A stretch of 64,000 nt of DNA from NCBI RefSeq assembly GCF_018863195.1, contig NZ_JAHKRT010000006.1:186001-250000 (forward strand), in the 5' to 3' direction. How positions within the stretch are numbered: position 1 is the stretch's first letter; each line of letters starts with the position of its first letter. Below the pieces are notes generated by a model. The model did no database searches. It worked only from the letters and a program-made list of their open reading frames with translations, and had not been told where the DNA came from. Both the position numbers and the translations under genes were made by a program. This document shows positions 50,549 to 58,582 of this stretch, piece after piece. The DNA comes from Sphingomonas quercus. Its GTDB lineage: Bacteria > Pseudomonadota > Alphaproteobacteria > Sphingomonadales > Sphingomonadaceae.

Positions 50549-51640
50549 TCATCCCGGAACCCCTTCCTGTTCCGCCTTCAGGGTCGGGAAGTCGGTATAT
50601 CCCGCTTCGGGGCCCTTCGGCTGGTATCCGAAGTAGACGCTGTGGTCGGCTGTGTTGAACGGCGCATTCGCCACGACGTGATCGATGAAGTCGGGATTGG
50701 CAAGTATGTGTGCGCCGTAGGATTCAAGGTCGGCGAGGCCCGACGCGATGTCCTTGCCGATTTCGTCGCGCGGGCGCGCCGGGCGGTTGAGGATGATCGC
50801 CTGATGCCAGATTCTGCGGAAGTCGTGCAGGATGTCCTCGTCCCCATAATGGACGATGTGGATGTAGGCGAGGCCGAGCTTGTCCAGTTCACCGACCAGA
50901 TAGCGGAACACGTCCGGTCCTTCCGGGCCGACGTCGAGGCCAAAGCCGGTGAAACCAGGCGAAAGCCGGATGCCGGTCCGGTCGGCGCCGATCTCTGCGA
51001 CAATGGCCTGCGCCACCTCGATCGCGAAGCGGGCCCGGTTTTCAATCGATCCGCCGTAGCGGTCGGTGCGCTGGTTGGAGCTTTTAGCGAGGAACTGGTG
51101 GACAAGGTAGGCGACGCCATGGATTTCGACGCCATCGGCGCCGGACTCGATCGCGCGCCGTGCGGAGCAGGCATAGTCCTTGATCGTCGCCGCCACCTCG
51201 TCGGTGGTCAGCGCGCGGGGGACCGGGATGTTCTTCATACCGTCCAGCGTGTAGATTTGCTCGCCCGGCGCGATCGCGGACGGGGCGACGCCCTGCCGGT
51301 GATGCGGAGTGTTGTCAGGGTGCGACATGCGGCCTGCACGCATGAGCTGGTAGAACACATGGCCGCCGCGCGCATGGATCCCGTCATTCACCACGCGCCA
51401 GCCTGCGACATGGGCATTGGTGTAGATGCCGGGTGTCAGCGGATAGCCTTGCCCGTCGTCGGACGGTTGCGTTCCCTCCGTCACCGTGAGCCCGACGCTG
51501 GCGCGTTGGCCATAATATTCGGCGGCGAGCGGTCCGGGCGTGCCGTCGGGGTTGGCGCGAGCCCGCGTCATGGGGGCCATGACAAACCGGTTCTGCAACT
51601 GGATGCGGCCAAGCTGGAACGGGGAATAAATCGCATTCAT
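50549..51640 (-). CDS. Alkene reductase, Old Yellow Enzyme family, altered active site
   Basis: A 363-residue FMN-dependent TIM-barrel protein of the NemA/OYE family, which reduces activated alkenes, quinones or nitro compounds with NADPH. Present are FVMAPMTRARA, the SHPDNTPHHRQGVAPSA region and RTDRYGGSIENRARF. The substrate-anchoring motif, usually HGANGYL or HxxH, reads HGVAYL at residues 174-179: His174 is kept but the second donor and one residue are missing. The usual WHxGR reads MRAGR near residue 100. Start ATG 51640 fits the family. Activity may differ from known OYEs. Confidence 0.88.
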   Translation of the reverse strand: MNAIYSPFQLGRIQLQNRFVMAPMTRARANPDGTPGPLAAEYYGQRASVGLTVTEGTQPSDDGQGYPLTPGIYTNAHVAGWRVVNDGIHARGGHVFYQLMRAGRMSHPDNTPHHRQGVAPSAIAPGEQIYTLDGMKNIPVPRALTTDEVAATIKDYACSARRAIESGADGVEIHGVAYLVHQFLAKSSNQRTDRYGGSIENRARFAIEVAQAIVAEIGADRTGIRLSPGFTGFGLDVGPEGPDVFRYLVGELDKLGLAYIHIVHYGDEDILHDFRRIWHQAIILNRPARPRDEIGKDIASGLADLESYGAHILANPDFIDHVVANAPFNTADHSVYFGYQPKGPEAGYTDFPTLKAEQEGVPG

Positions 51641-51764
51641 AGATCGATGTCCGTTATTTCGTGACCCGCTGTGCGTGCGGGTGGGTGGCTGGCGCGAGCC
51701 GACGTCGCGAGTTGCGATTGGCGTACCCAGCGGCAGCGGCAAGGCGCCCCCGCCGGACCAGGCC

Positions 51765-52376
51765 TTACGGGAAGGAGTTGTCGATCTTCACGAGGTCGTG
51801 GGCGATGAGCGGACCACCGGGCGACTGGAACAGCCGGCTGCCATGCTCCACATCGCCAAGGTCGAGTCCGAAGAAACCGAGCTGATCGATAAGCTCCGCG
51901 ACTTCGGCCTTCGCACCCTGGTCATCGCCGGCGTAGAACAGCACGCGCCGCCCGCCATCGGCGTCAGGAGCCTTCTCCAGATTCATGAAGACATGATGGT
52001 TGAATGCCTTCACCACGCGGGCGCCAGGTGCCCATTCCCGAACGATCGACGTGGACGCCCGACCCGCAATATCGATTGGCGGCAGAGGCGGCTTTTGCAT
52101 GTTGTTATTGGTGTCGACGAGGATGCGGCCGTTCCAGTCCAGCCCGGCGAGCGCGCCTTGCAGCCTGGGCCAGTTCACGGACACGAACACGATGTCCTTG
52201 GCCGCCGCCTCCTCACGGGTGCCGGCGGTGATCGACGGACCGGCTTTCGCGACCAGCTCGGCGAGCGTTTCCGGGCCACGGCTGTTGGCGATCGTCGCCG
52301 GAATGCCCTTGGCGCCAAGACGCCGGGCGATGGCACCGCCAATCATTCCGGTGCCGATGATTCCGATAGAAGGCAT
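51765..52376 (-). CDS. NADPH-dependent F420-reductase-like oxidoreductase
   Basis: A 203-residue Rossmann protein like the NADP-binding domain of F420-dependent NADP reductases and 6-phosphogluconate-type dehydrogenases. GIIGTGMIGGAIARRL at residues 4-19 binds the dinucleotide, and NSRGPET after beta-2 suggests NADPH. VVKAFNHHVFMNL and RVLFYAGDDQGAK continue the family pattern. F420 itself is not expected in this bacterium. The gene is on the strand of the OYE gene, 124 bases upstream. Confidence 0.87.
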   Translation of the reverse strand: MPSIGIIGTGMIGGAIARRLGAKGIPATIANSRGPETLAELVAKAGPSITAGTREEAAAKDIVFVSVNWPRLQGALAGLDWNGRILVDTNNNMQKPPLPPIDIAGRASTSIVREWAPGARVVKAFNHHVFMNLEKAPDADGGRRVLFYAGDDQGAKAEVAELIDQLGFFGLDLGDVEHGSRLFQSPGGPLIAHDLVKIDNSFP

Positions 52377-52490
52377 GAGGAGTCTCCAAGTTCATTTGAA
52401 AAAGGGGGGGCAGCCGGGGCCGGTGGGCAGGCCCTGGCTGCGGTGTGGCTGAGGCGGGGGAGGCCTCGCTACCGAGGGAAGCGGGAGGGG

Positions 52491-53405
52491 TCAGCCCCGA
52501 TAGATCGGCGTCGACCCGGAGGCCCGCTGGCGGTTGCCAAGCGAGAAGAGCTGGTCCCTGAGCACCTGGATGTTCCGCTCGCCCGTCACCAATCCTTCGG
52601 CTGTGGCGTGCACCGAATAATAGCCAAGGTGCAGCTCGTGCGGGGAAGGGATCGCCGAACCGAGCACGAATGTCGCGCCGTCCGGGCCGCCCTGGAGCGC
52701 GATCGTCCCGTCATGCTCGGAGAAGATGAGCAGCTCGCCGTTCGAGGCGGACGCGGGACCTGCAAGGCTGCCCTTGGACAGCGCGAGCCAACCGACCGTG
52801 TGGCCGGCGGGGGGAGTGTAGTCCCAGCGCTGGCCGGGCGCGAGGGTCACGAGCAGGTAGTTGATGCCCGCAGGCGCCCTGACCGGGCTGGTGACGCCGC
52901 CATGCGCCCCGACGATGATATAGGCCGGCCCGACCTGGTGCATGTCGGCCGCCTCGACATATTGGCTGTCGACCGGCGCCAGCTCCAGTTCCTCGGGCAG
53001 CGACAACCAGAGCTGGAAGCCGTGAATGCGCTCGGACTTGCCGGACGACAGTTCTTTGCCGTGCCACACGCCGCCACCGGCGCGCATCCATTCGACACCG
53101 CCGTAACCGATGTAGCCCGAGCCTGCCTCCGGGTCGTCGAAATGCACGTCGCCGCGGGTGAAGACGGTGACGGTGCCAATCCCGGAATGGGGATGCATCC
53201 CGCCTGCGGCCGCGAATTCGCTCATCACGCCGCCGAAGCTGTCGAGGAACACGAACGGCTTGAGCTGTTCACCCAGGTCGCTCGGGCTTATTAGGCGGAA
53301 CACCTCGCCATGACCGCGACCATTGGTGCGATAGATGACGTCGCGGCCGACGGTGGGGGCAGTGGTAGCGCTCTTCGCTGCGCGGATGATGCTGATGGTG
53401 GGCAC
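52491..53405 (-). CDS. Pirin-family bicupin protein
   Basis: A 304-residue double-cupin protein. In the first cupin His71, His73 and His115 stand at metal positions (MHPHSGIGTVTVF and GGGVWHGKE), but the usual glutamate two residues after the last histidine is Lys117, with Glu118 next to it. Many bacterial pirins are quercetin dioxygenases or redox-sensing partners; this variant may bind metal differently or not at all. Start is GTG at 53405 with GGAG upstream. Confidence 0.88.
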   Translation of the reverse strand: MPTISIIRAAKSATTAPTVGRDVIYRTNGRGHGEVFRLISPSDLGEQLKPFVFLDSFGGVMSEFAAAGGMHPHSGIGTVTVFTRGDVHFDDPEAGSGYIGYGGVEWMRAGGGVWHGKELSSGKSERIHGFQLWLSLPEELELAPVDSQYVEAADMHQVGPAYIIVGAHGGVTSPVRAPAGINYLLVTLAPGQRWDYTPPAGHTVGWLALSKGSLAGPASASNGELLIFSEHDGTIALQGGPDGATFVLGSAIPSPHELHLGYYSVHATAEGLVTGERNIQVLRDQLFSLGNRQRASGSTPIYRG

Positions 53406-53480
53406 GAGTCTTCTCCTTCGGGAAGCAGCTGTCGGCGACCCGTCATGATGTTGCGGCAAGGTCGGGAAGTTGGGGCGCGG

Positions 53481-54098
53481 TCAGTCCGCTTGGGCGCGTC
53501 CGGCAGTCTCGGCGCGGGCGGCCATGGTGGCCTTTGCCCACCAGACCAGTTCGTCGAGCGCGGTCGCGGTAGGAATAAGGTTCTGCTCGATCGACTCGAT
53601 CGGCTGATTGCCGACGGCCGGGAAGATCGTGAAGAAGTCGCTGCCGCCGATATGGACGGCCGCATGGGTCGAGACCATGTGCATCTCGATGCCGATCAGG
53701 CGCAGATGCTCGATGGCGCGGGCCGCGCCGACGCCGCCATAGCCGATCGCGGTAAAGGGCTTGTGGCTCCACTCCTTGTACGCGTGATCGAGCGCGTTCT
53801 TGAGCGCGCCAGTGAGCGAGTGGTTATATTCGGCGACGACGAAGATAAAGCCGTCGAAGCCAGCAAGGGTCTTCTGCCAACGGACCGCTTCGGGGCTCTG
53901 GCTCGGCACCCACGCGCTCGATGCGACCTCGTCGAAGAAGGGCAGGTTAAAGTCGCGCAGGTCGAGCAGCTCGACGTCCAGATCCTCGCGGGCCTGGGCC
54001 TGCTTGAGCATCCATTGCGCGGGCACGTCGGCAAAGCGCGCGGCGCGCGTCGAACCGATGATGAGGGCGATCTTGGGGTTGGCGGTGATGGTCGACAT
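53481..54098 (-). CDS. NADPH-dependent FMN reductase
   Basis: A 205-residue flavodoxin-like reductase: ALIIGSTRAARFADVPAQW at the start is the FMN-phosphate loop, and FVVAEYNHSLTGALKNALDHAYKEW is the hallmark of the family (YNHSxxGxLKNALD). It reduces FMN, quinones or azo compounds. Start ATG 54098 with AAGGAA upstream. A 50-bp element 78 bases upstream is shared with the doxX promoter region. Confidence 0.94.
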   Translation of the reverse strand: MSTITANPKIALIIGSTRAARFADVPAQWMLKQAQAREDLDVELLDLRDFNLPFFDEVASSAWVPSQSPEAVRWQKTLAGFDGFIFVVAEYNHSLTGALKNALDHAYKEWSHKPFTAIGYGGVGAARAIEHLRLIGIEMHMVSTHAAVHIGGSDFFTIFPAVGNQPIESIEQNLIPTATALDELVWWAKATMAARAETAGRAQAD

Positions 54099-54176
54099 CA
54101 AATTTCCTTCGCTTCGTGGGGAGAGTGCCGGAGCAATCTCGGTCTTGCTGAAGCTAAGCTGGCGCAGCGGAAGGGC

Positions 54177-54226
54177 CGCCACTAGACAGCCAGATCGTTC
54201 TACGGGGTCGCATTTTGGGGAACACT
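54177..54226 (-). promoter_or_regulatory. Shared 50-bp regulatory element, copy 1 (FMN reductase)
   Basis: On the forward strand it begins CGCCACTAGACA and ends GGAACACT exactly 50 bases later. The same two ends, the same spacing, and about half the bases between recur at 54810-54859. The end of the element is 78 bases before the FMN reductase start. A LysR-controlled promoter is the likely meaning. Confidence 0.55.
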
Positions 54227-54314
54227 TCGTTGTGGCGGGCGGGGCCCCAGAACGCAGCAAAGCCGGACACACGGTTCCGTGTGCCCGGCTCGAGGCGCCG
54301 ATCGGTGGAGGCGA

Positions 54315-54740
54315 TTACTGAGCGGTGGCAAGCCGGCTCGAGTAGGTGCGGCGATTGCTCAGATACTCGTCCAGGCTGAAGGCGCCGGCACCGAAACCGA
54401 CGATCTGGAGCAGACCGCCCGTCATCATCACGTTCTTGAAGAAGTGAACGAAGGTGTTTTGGTCGGCGAGGTCGCTGTGGAAGTAGAAGGCCGTGACCAT
54501 CGAGAAGAAGGCGAGCAGGGCGGCGACCGGACGCACCTTGTAGCCCGCGACGAGCAGCGAGCCACCAACGATCTCGAGCGTGATCGCGCCGAGCGCGGCA
54601 AGAGGAGGAACCGGAAGGCCGACTGCTCCGATCATGGCAGCAGTTGCGCCGAAGGTCGCCGCCTTACCTAGACCGAAAAGAATAAACGGAAGACCGATCA
54701 GAAGTCGGCCAGCGAGCGGGGCATAACGGACGTTATTCAT
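54315..54740 (-). CDS. DoxX-family membrane protein
   Basis: A 141-residue protein with four membrane segments of the DoxX/YqjF type: PLAGRLLIGLPFILFGLGKAATF, LEIVGGSLLVAGYKVRPVAALLAFF and the hydrophobic end of the domain. DoxX proteins accompany quinone or thiol redox enzymes in membranes. Start ATG 54740. It is transcribed away from the LysR gene at 54901. Confidence 0.93.
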   Translation of the reverse strand: MNNVRYAPLAGRLLIGLPFILFGLGKAATFGATAAMIGAVGLPVPPLAALGAITLEIVGGSLLVAGYKVRPVAALLAFFSMVTAFYFHSDLADQNTFVHFFKNVMMTGGLLQIVGFGAGAFSLDEYLSNRRTYSSRLATAQ

Positions 54741-54762
54741 AGGACATCTCCTGTTTGCAGCA

Positions 54763-54778
54763 GGATGATGGATCATCC
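54763..54778. promoter_or_regulatory. Small palindrome before doxX
   Basis: GGATGAT at 54763-54769 pairs with ATCATCC at 54772-54778 around two bases. It lies 22 bases upstream of the doxX start and could act as an operator near the ribosome binding site. Confidence 0.35.
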
Positions 54779-54809
54779 GCTTGCCCTGGAAATGAGGCAC
54801 TCCACGGCT

Positions 54810-54859
54810 CGCCACTAGACATCGAAGATGCTACGCGGTGTCGCGGTTGAAGGAACACT
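54810..54859 (-). promoter_or_regulatory. Shared 50-bp regulatory element, copy 2 (doxX / lysR)
   Basis: Same ends (CGCCACTAGACA and GGAACACT) and same length as 54177-54226. It lies 69 bases before doxX and 41 bases before the divergent LysR start, the right place for a LysR site that controls both directions. Confidence 0.55.
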
Positions 54860-54900
54860 CGGCGCCGGGGAGAAGTGGCCGCAGCCGGCGGGAGACGGGC

Positions 54901-55773
54901 GTGGAAATCGAGGATCTGAGGATGTTCGTCGAAGTGGCCGACGCTGGCGGGATTAACTCCGCTGCGCGTCGACTTGGTCTGGCGAAGTCGATCGTAAGCC
55001 GCCGCTTGCTGCGGCTCGAGCAGGAACTGGGCGCGGAACTCCTCGCGCGCACGACCCGCGGCGCGGTGCTCACCGAAGCCGGTATATCGTTCCGTGATCA
55101 GGCGGCCGACATTTGCGCTAAGATCGACGCAGCACGCGAGGAAATGTCGCCCAATGGCGACCTTCGGGGATTGCTCCGCATCGCGGGGCCGGCGTCCGTC
55201 GGCACCTTTTTCGCCCCCGCGCTGGCCGACTTTGCCCGCAGGTATCCGGCACTCAACGTTCACACACGTTTCTCGGACCAATATGTCGATCTCGCCGCCG
55301 AAGGCTTCGATTGCGCCATCCGGGTCGGCTACATGCCGGATTCCAATCTCATTGCCCGCAAGATCGGCTCGTTGCCGATGCGGCTCTATGCGAGCCCTGA
55401 TTACATCGTGGCGAATGGCGCCCCCGAATATCCTGGCGATATCCTGAAGCACTCGGCCGTCACGGCCGGCACCGCTAGTTGGGTGTTCAGCGATGGGGAT
55501 CAGAGCTTCACGGTACATCCGCAAGGCAGGTTCAAGGCGGACAATGCCTATGTCCTTGCCGAGGCGGCAGCAGCCGGCCTCGGTGTGCTGGCGATGGGCG
55601 AGATGATCGCCGGCCCCTATGTCGACGCGGGCAAGCTGGTCCCCATCATGACAGGGTTCACCTTGCCCGACGTCGGGATTTTCGTCGTGCGTGCGCCAGG
55701 CCAACACGTCCCGCGAAAGGTCCGCGTGTTGATCGATCTGCTGACCGAGAAGTTCTCAAGCGGGCGCTGCTAG
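54901..55773 (+). CDS. LysR-family regulator divergent from doxX
   Basis: A 290-residue LysR-type regulator: HTH around GGINSAARRLGLAKSIVSRRLLRLEQELGAELLARTTRG, then the effector domain with VNAHTR-like FSDQYVDLAAEGFDCAIRVG. Start is GTG at 54901 (VEIEDLRMFVEVAD) with GGGAG upstream; the ATG at 54838 would add unrelated residues. It is likely to control doxX and the FMN reductase through the shared element. The ligand is unknown; an electrophile or quinone is plausible. Confidence 0.92.
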   Translation: MEIEDLRMFVEVADAGGINSAARRLGLAKSIVSRRLLRLEQELGAELLARTTRGAVLTEAGISFRDQAADICAKIDAAREEMSPNGDLRGLLRIAGPASVGTFFAPALADFARRYPALNVHTRFSDQYVDLAAEGFDCAIRVGYMPDSNLIARKIGSLPMRLYASPDYIVANGAPEYPGDILKHSAVTAGTASWVFSDGDQSFTVHPQGRFKADNAYVLAEAAAAGLGVLAMGEMIAGPYVDAGKLVPIMTGFTLPDVGIFVVRAPGQHVPRKVRVLIDLLTEKFSSGRC

Positions 55774-55835
55774 CACCGGCGTTGCCTGTCCCACTCTGCA
55801 TCCTCGGGCTCCGCTCAAGCAGGTCCCACCGAGGG

Positions 55836-55855
55836 GGCTTGCATGGTGCAAGTCC
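55836..55855. repeat. 19-bp palindrome, copy a (degenerate)
   Basis: GGCTTGCATGGTGCAAGTCC, a degenerate form of the palindrome found perfectly at 58476-58494 and 60336-60354. It lies between the converging ends of two LysR genes. Confidence 0.5.
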
Positions 55856-55894
55856 TCAGGCTTGGGCGCAAAGGTGCCGGATCGTCTAGTTCGG

Positions 55895-56785
55895 CTAGTT
55901 CAGCAGCCGATTTTCGCGTAGCCGCGAAACCGCCAGGTCGACGAAAGCACGCACCTTGGCGGGGGCGTGACGACCCTCCGGGTAAAGGACATGGATCGGA
56001 AGCGGGGGTTCCTCATAATCTGCCAAAACGATCTGAAGATCGCCGGCGATCAGCGCCGGCCCGATTTGATAATGAACGACACGGGTAAGGCCCCAGCCTT
56101 CCTTCGCGACGGCGATCGCGGCCTCGTTGGTATTGCATTGAAGGATTGCGTCGATCGTCACGCGCTGATCCCCGGCGAAGCGCCATTCGGGCGATGCCCA
56201 GGCGCTCGTTGAGGCTGCAACCCGGTGTGCCTTCAGGTCCGCAGGCGTGGACGGAACGCCATGTTTCTCGAAATAGCCAGGCGAGCCGCAGACCACCCTG
56301 CGCACCGAACCGACCCTGATCGCGGTAAAGCCCGAATCCGGCAGATGCCCGATGCGGATCGCGACATCGACCCCTTCCTCGACGATGTTGACGGGGCGAT
56401 CGACGAAAAACGTCCTACCGCCCATCGTCGGGTAGGTATCGAGATATTCGGTCATGACTGGAAGCACATACATCTGGCCGAACATTGCCGACGCGGTGAC
56501 GGCGAGTGTGCCGGCAGGCGTCGCATAGGAGCCCGCGGCGGCGGCCTCGGCCTCCGCTATATCGGCGAGGATGCGCCGGCAGTCGTCGAAATAACGGGTG
56601 CCGGCCTCAGTCATCTTCACCGACCGGGTGGTGCGGACGAACAGGCGCGCGCCGATCAGATCCTCGAGCGATGCGACAATGCGGGTCACGGTGGGCGCGC
56701 TCATGTGCATGAGACGGGCCGTTTCGGCGAAGCTTTCCGTTTCTGCGACCTTTGCGAAGATCCGCATCGCTTGCCATCGATCCAT
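55895..56785 (-). CDS. LysR-family regulator
   Basis: A 296-residue LysR-type regulator starting MDRWQAMRIFAKVAETESFAETARLMHMSAPTVTRIVASLE, with a clear HTH and a substrate domain (FVDRPVNIVEEGVDVAIRIG). It belongs to the subgroup with a single-gene or divergent target. It is on the strand of the small proteins upstream and converges with the LysR gene at 54901. Its target cannot be assigned. Confidence 0.93.
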   Translation of the reverse strand: MDRWQAMRIFAKVAETESFAETARLMHMSAPTVTRIVASLEDLIGARLFVRTTRSVKMTEAGTRYFDDCRRILADIAEAEAAAAGSYATPAGTLAVTASAMFGQMYVLPVMTEYLDTYPTMGGRTFFVDRPVNIVEEGVDVAIRIGHLPDSGFTAIRVGSVRRVVCGSPGYFEKHGVPSTPADLKAHRVAASTSAWASPEWRFAGDQRVTIDAILQCNTNEAAIAVAKEGWGLTRVVHYQIGPALIAGDLQIVLADYEEPPLPIHVLYPEGRHAPAKVRAFVDLAVSRLRENRLLN

Positions 56786-56810
56786 CCGTAACCTCCGCTC
56801 GCACCGTATC

Positions 56811-56996
56811 TCAGATCATCTGCATCAAGGTCGTCGCGTCATCGGCCAGTCCCTCCCGCAGTATGTCACCGTAATAATCGGACTTCTGACTGCTTGACGT
56901 CAGCCTGTCGAGAAGCCGTGCAAGGGCGCCTGTAAGGGATCGCAGTATAGAGGCCTTTACCGGTCGGGCCGGGTGCCTGATCGCAACACTAGCCAT
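56811..56996 (-). CDS. Small basic hypothetical protein
   Basis: A 61-residue protein, basic and helical at its start and ending in DDATTLMQMI. It overlaps the end of the AhpD-like gene by 8 bp and is probably cotranslated with it. No family is recognised. The start MASVAIRHP at 56996 is chosen because of the overlap; ATG 57029 is also open. Confidence 0.45.
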   Translation of the reverse strand: MASVAIRHPARPVKASILRSLTGALARLLDRLTSSSQKSDYYGDILREGLADDATTLMQMI

Positions 56997-57321
56997 GACC
57001 GTTCGCCTCCGCACTGGAAGCATGAGCAATCGCGATGCCTTCGATTTCGCGGCAAGCCTCGTCGTCGAAGCCGGCCCGGATCGCGCGTGATCGGACTTTG
57101 CGATAGTCGCTGCGCTTGACGGCCAGCGCTAGTTCCAGTGCTCGCGCACCGCGCACGTCAAAGCTCCGCCCTGCGCGCGCGGCGTCGATCTCCGCGCCGC
57201 ACATGCCAATCCGTGCCGCGGCGTCGTCCTGCTGGCGGATCAGGGCGGCGGCGCCTCTGTCTCCCGCGAGTGCCATCTCGATCGACAGGCGTGTGCGCGG
57301 GTCGAGTTTAGAGATTTGCAT
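56989..57321 (-). CDS. AhpD-like fold protein lacking the CxxC motif
   Basis: A 110-residue helical protein resembling the carboxymuconolactone decarboxylase/AhpD fold: a first helix with LDPRTRLSIEMALAG, a block with GMCGAEIDAARAGRSFDVRG, then ALELALAV and IRAGFDDEACREIEGIAIAH. The redox CxxC and histidine that make AhpD a peroxidase partner are absent. A structural or sensor role is possible. Start MQISKLDPR at 57321. Confidence 0.55.
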   Translation of the reverse strand: MQISKLDPRTRLSIEMALAGDRGAAALIRQQDDAAARIGMCGAEIDAARAGRSFDVRGARALELALAVKRSDYRKVRSRAIRAGFDDEACREIEGIAIAHASSAEANGHG

Positions 57322-57366
57322 GGTCAAATCCTCGGATGGGGAATGCCACGTGCCCAACCGGGCCCG

Positions 57367-57831
57367 CTAGAAACCGAAGTCGCTGAGGCCGGGGTGATCG
57401 TCGGGACGCCGGCCGAGCGGCCAGCGGAACTTGCGGTCCTCCTCGCGGATCGGATGCTCGTTGATGCTGGCGTGGCGGTGCGCCATCAGACCGTCCTCGG
57501 CGAACTCCCAATTCTCGTTGCCATAGGCGCGGAACCACTGGCCGCTATCGTCGCGATACTCGTAGGCGTAGCGCACGGCGATCCTGTTGCCGGTGAAGGC
57601 CCACAGCTCCTTAATGAGCCGGTATTCCAGCTCCTTGTCCCACTTGCGGGTGAGAAACGCCTGCGCTTCCTCGCGGTTGGTCGCGAACTCGGCGCGGTTA
57701 CGCCAGCGTGTGTCAACCGTGTAGGCGAGCGCGACTTTGGCAGGATCGCGGCTGTTCCAGCCATCTTCGGCCAGGCGCACCTTCTCAACGGCGCTTTCGT
57801 GGGTGAACGGAGGTAGGGGCGGACGGCTCAT
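57367..57831 (-). CDS. DUF1348 (NTF2-like) protein
   Basis: A 154-residue protein of DUF1348, a nuclear-transport-factor-2-like fold: [48 protein letters not shown], and VRYAYEYRD. The family has no assigned reaction. It sits between two AhpD-fold genes on the same strand. Confidence 0.92.
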   Translation of the reverse strand: MSRPPLPPFTHESAVEKVRLAEDGWNSRDPAKVALAYTVDTRWRNRAEFATNREEAQAFLTRKWDKELEYRLIKELWAFTGNRIAVRYAYEYRDDSGQWFRAYGNENWEFAEDGLMAHRHASINEHPIREEDRKFRWPLGRRPDDHPGLSDFGF

Positions 57832-57908
57832 GCGGGTCTCCTGTGGCGTGACATTGAGGAACAGAATGGGCGGGCGACCGGAGGGGCTTTTGGCCGCGCG
57901 CCGCTGCG

Positions 57909-58457
57909 TCAGGCTGCCAGGCGATCGACGCGGGGGAAGTCGATCTCGGTGCCAAGCGCTTCGTTGACGTAGTTGGTGAAGGTGTTGAGCGCGACGTGCG
58001 CGATGATCTCGAGGATTTCGGCGTCGCCATACCCTGCGGCGCGAACCTTCTCGATCTCGGCCGGAGCGACCGAACCGCGCGCTGCGGTCAGCGCCCGGGC
58101 GAACGCCACGGCCGCGGCGGCCTTGGGATCGCTCGATGTGCCGGCTCGCGCTGCCGCGATCTCGGCCTCATCGAGCTTTGCAAAGCGGCTGCCGGTATAG
58201 CTATGGGCCGACAGGCAATAATCACAGCCATTCGCTTGTGCCATCGTGAGCGCCAGACGCTCGCGGGTCGCAAGGGGCAGCTTGCCCTTGCCGAGCGCCC
58301 CTTGCAGGCCAGCCAGCGCATTGAGCGCAACCGGGCTGGTGGAGACGAGCCGGAAGATGTTCGGCACGGCGCCGAGCTGCTTCTGGACGGCTTCAAGGAT
58401 GGGACGCGATGCCTCGGGAGCGTCGTCGATCGTGGCGGGGGTGGGGATCACAGACAT
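57909..58457 (-). CDS. Carboxymuconolactone decarboxylase/AhpD-family protein
   Basis: A 182-residue peroxidase-like protein with the redox motif CDYCLSAH (Cys78, Cys81, His85), flanked by REARLALTMA-like [13 protein letters not shown] and [23 protein letters not shown]. AhpD-family proteins reduce peroxides with thiol partners. Start [10 protein letters not shown] at 58457; a 19-bp palindrome lies 19-37 bases upstream. Confidence 0.93.
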   Translation of the reverse strand: MSVIPTPATIDDAPEASRPILEAVQKQLGAVPNIFRLVSTSPVALNALAGLQGALGKGKLPLATRERLALTMAQANGCDYCLSAHSYTGSRFAKLDEAEIAAARAGTSSDPKAAAAVAFARALTAARGSVAPAEIEKVRAAGYGDAEILEIIAHVALNTFTNYVNEALGTEIDFPRVDRLAA

Positions 58458-58475
58458 GGTGTTCAACTCCGGGAG

Positions 58476-58494
58476 GGCTTGCACCGTGCAAGCC
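58476..58494. repeat. 19-bp palindrome, copy b
   Basis: GGCTTGCACCGTGCAAGCC, two 9-bp arms around one base. It is upstream of the AhpD-family gene (start 58457) and downstream of the fusion protein gene (stop 58583), so it could be an operator of the former. Confidence 0.6.
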
Positions 58495-58582
58495 TGACGA
58501 GAGGAAGATGGCGGGTCAGGGGGCGCGACTGAATGTCGAAAAACCGGAAGGGATTGTTCCACTTGATGGATGCAAAGGGCTG

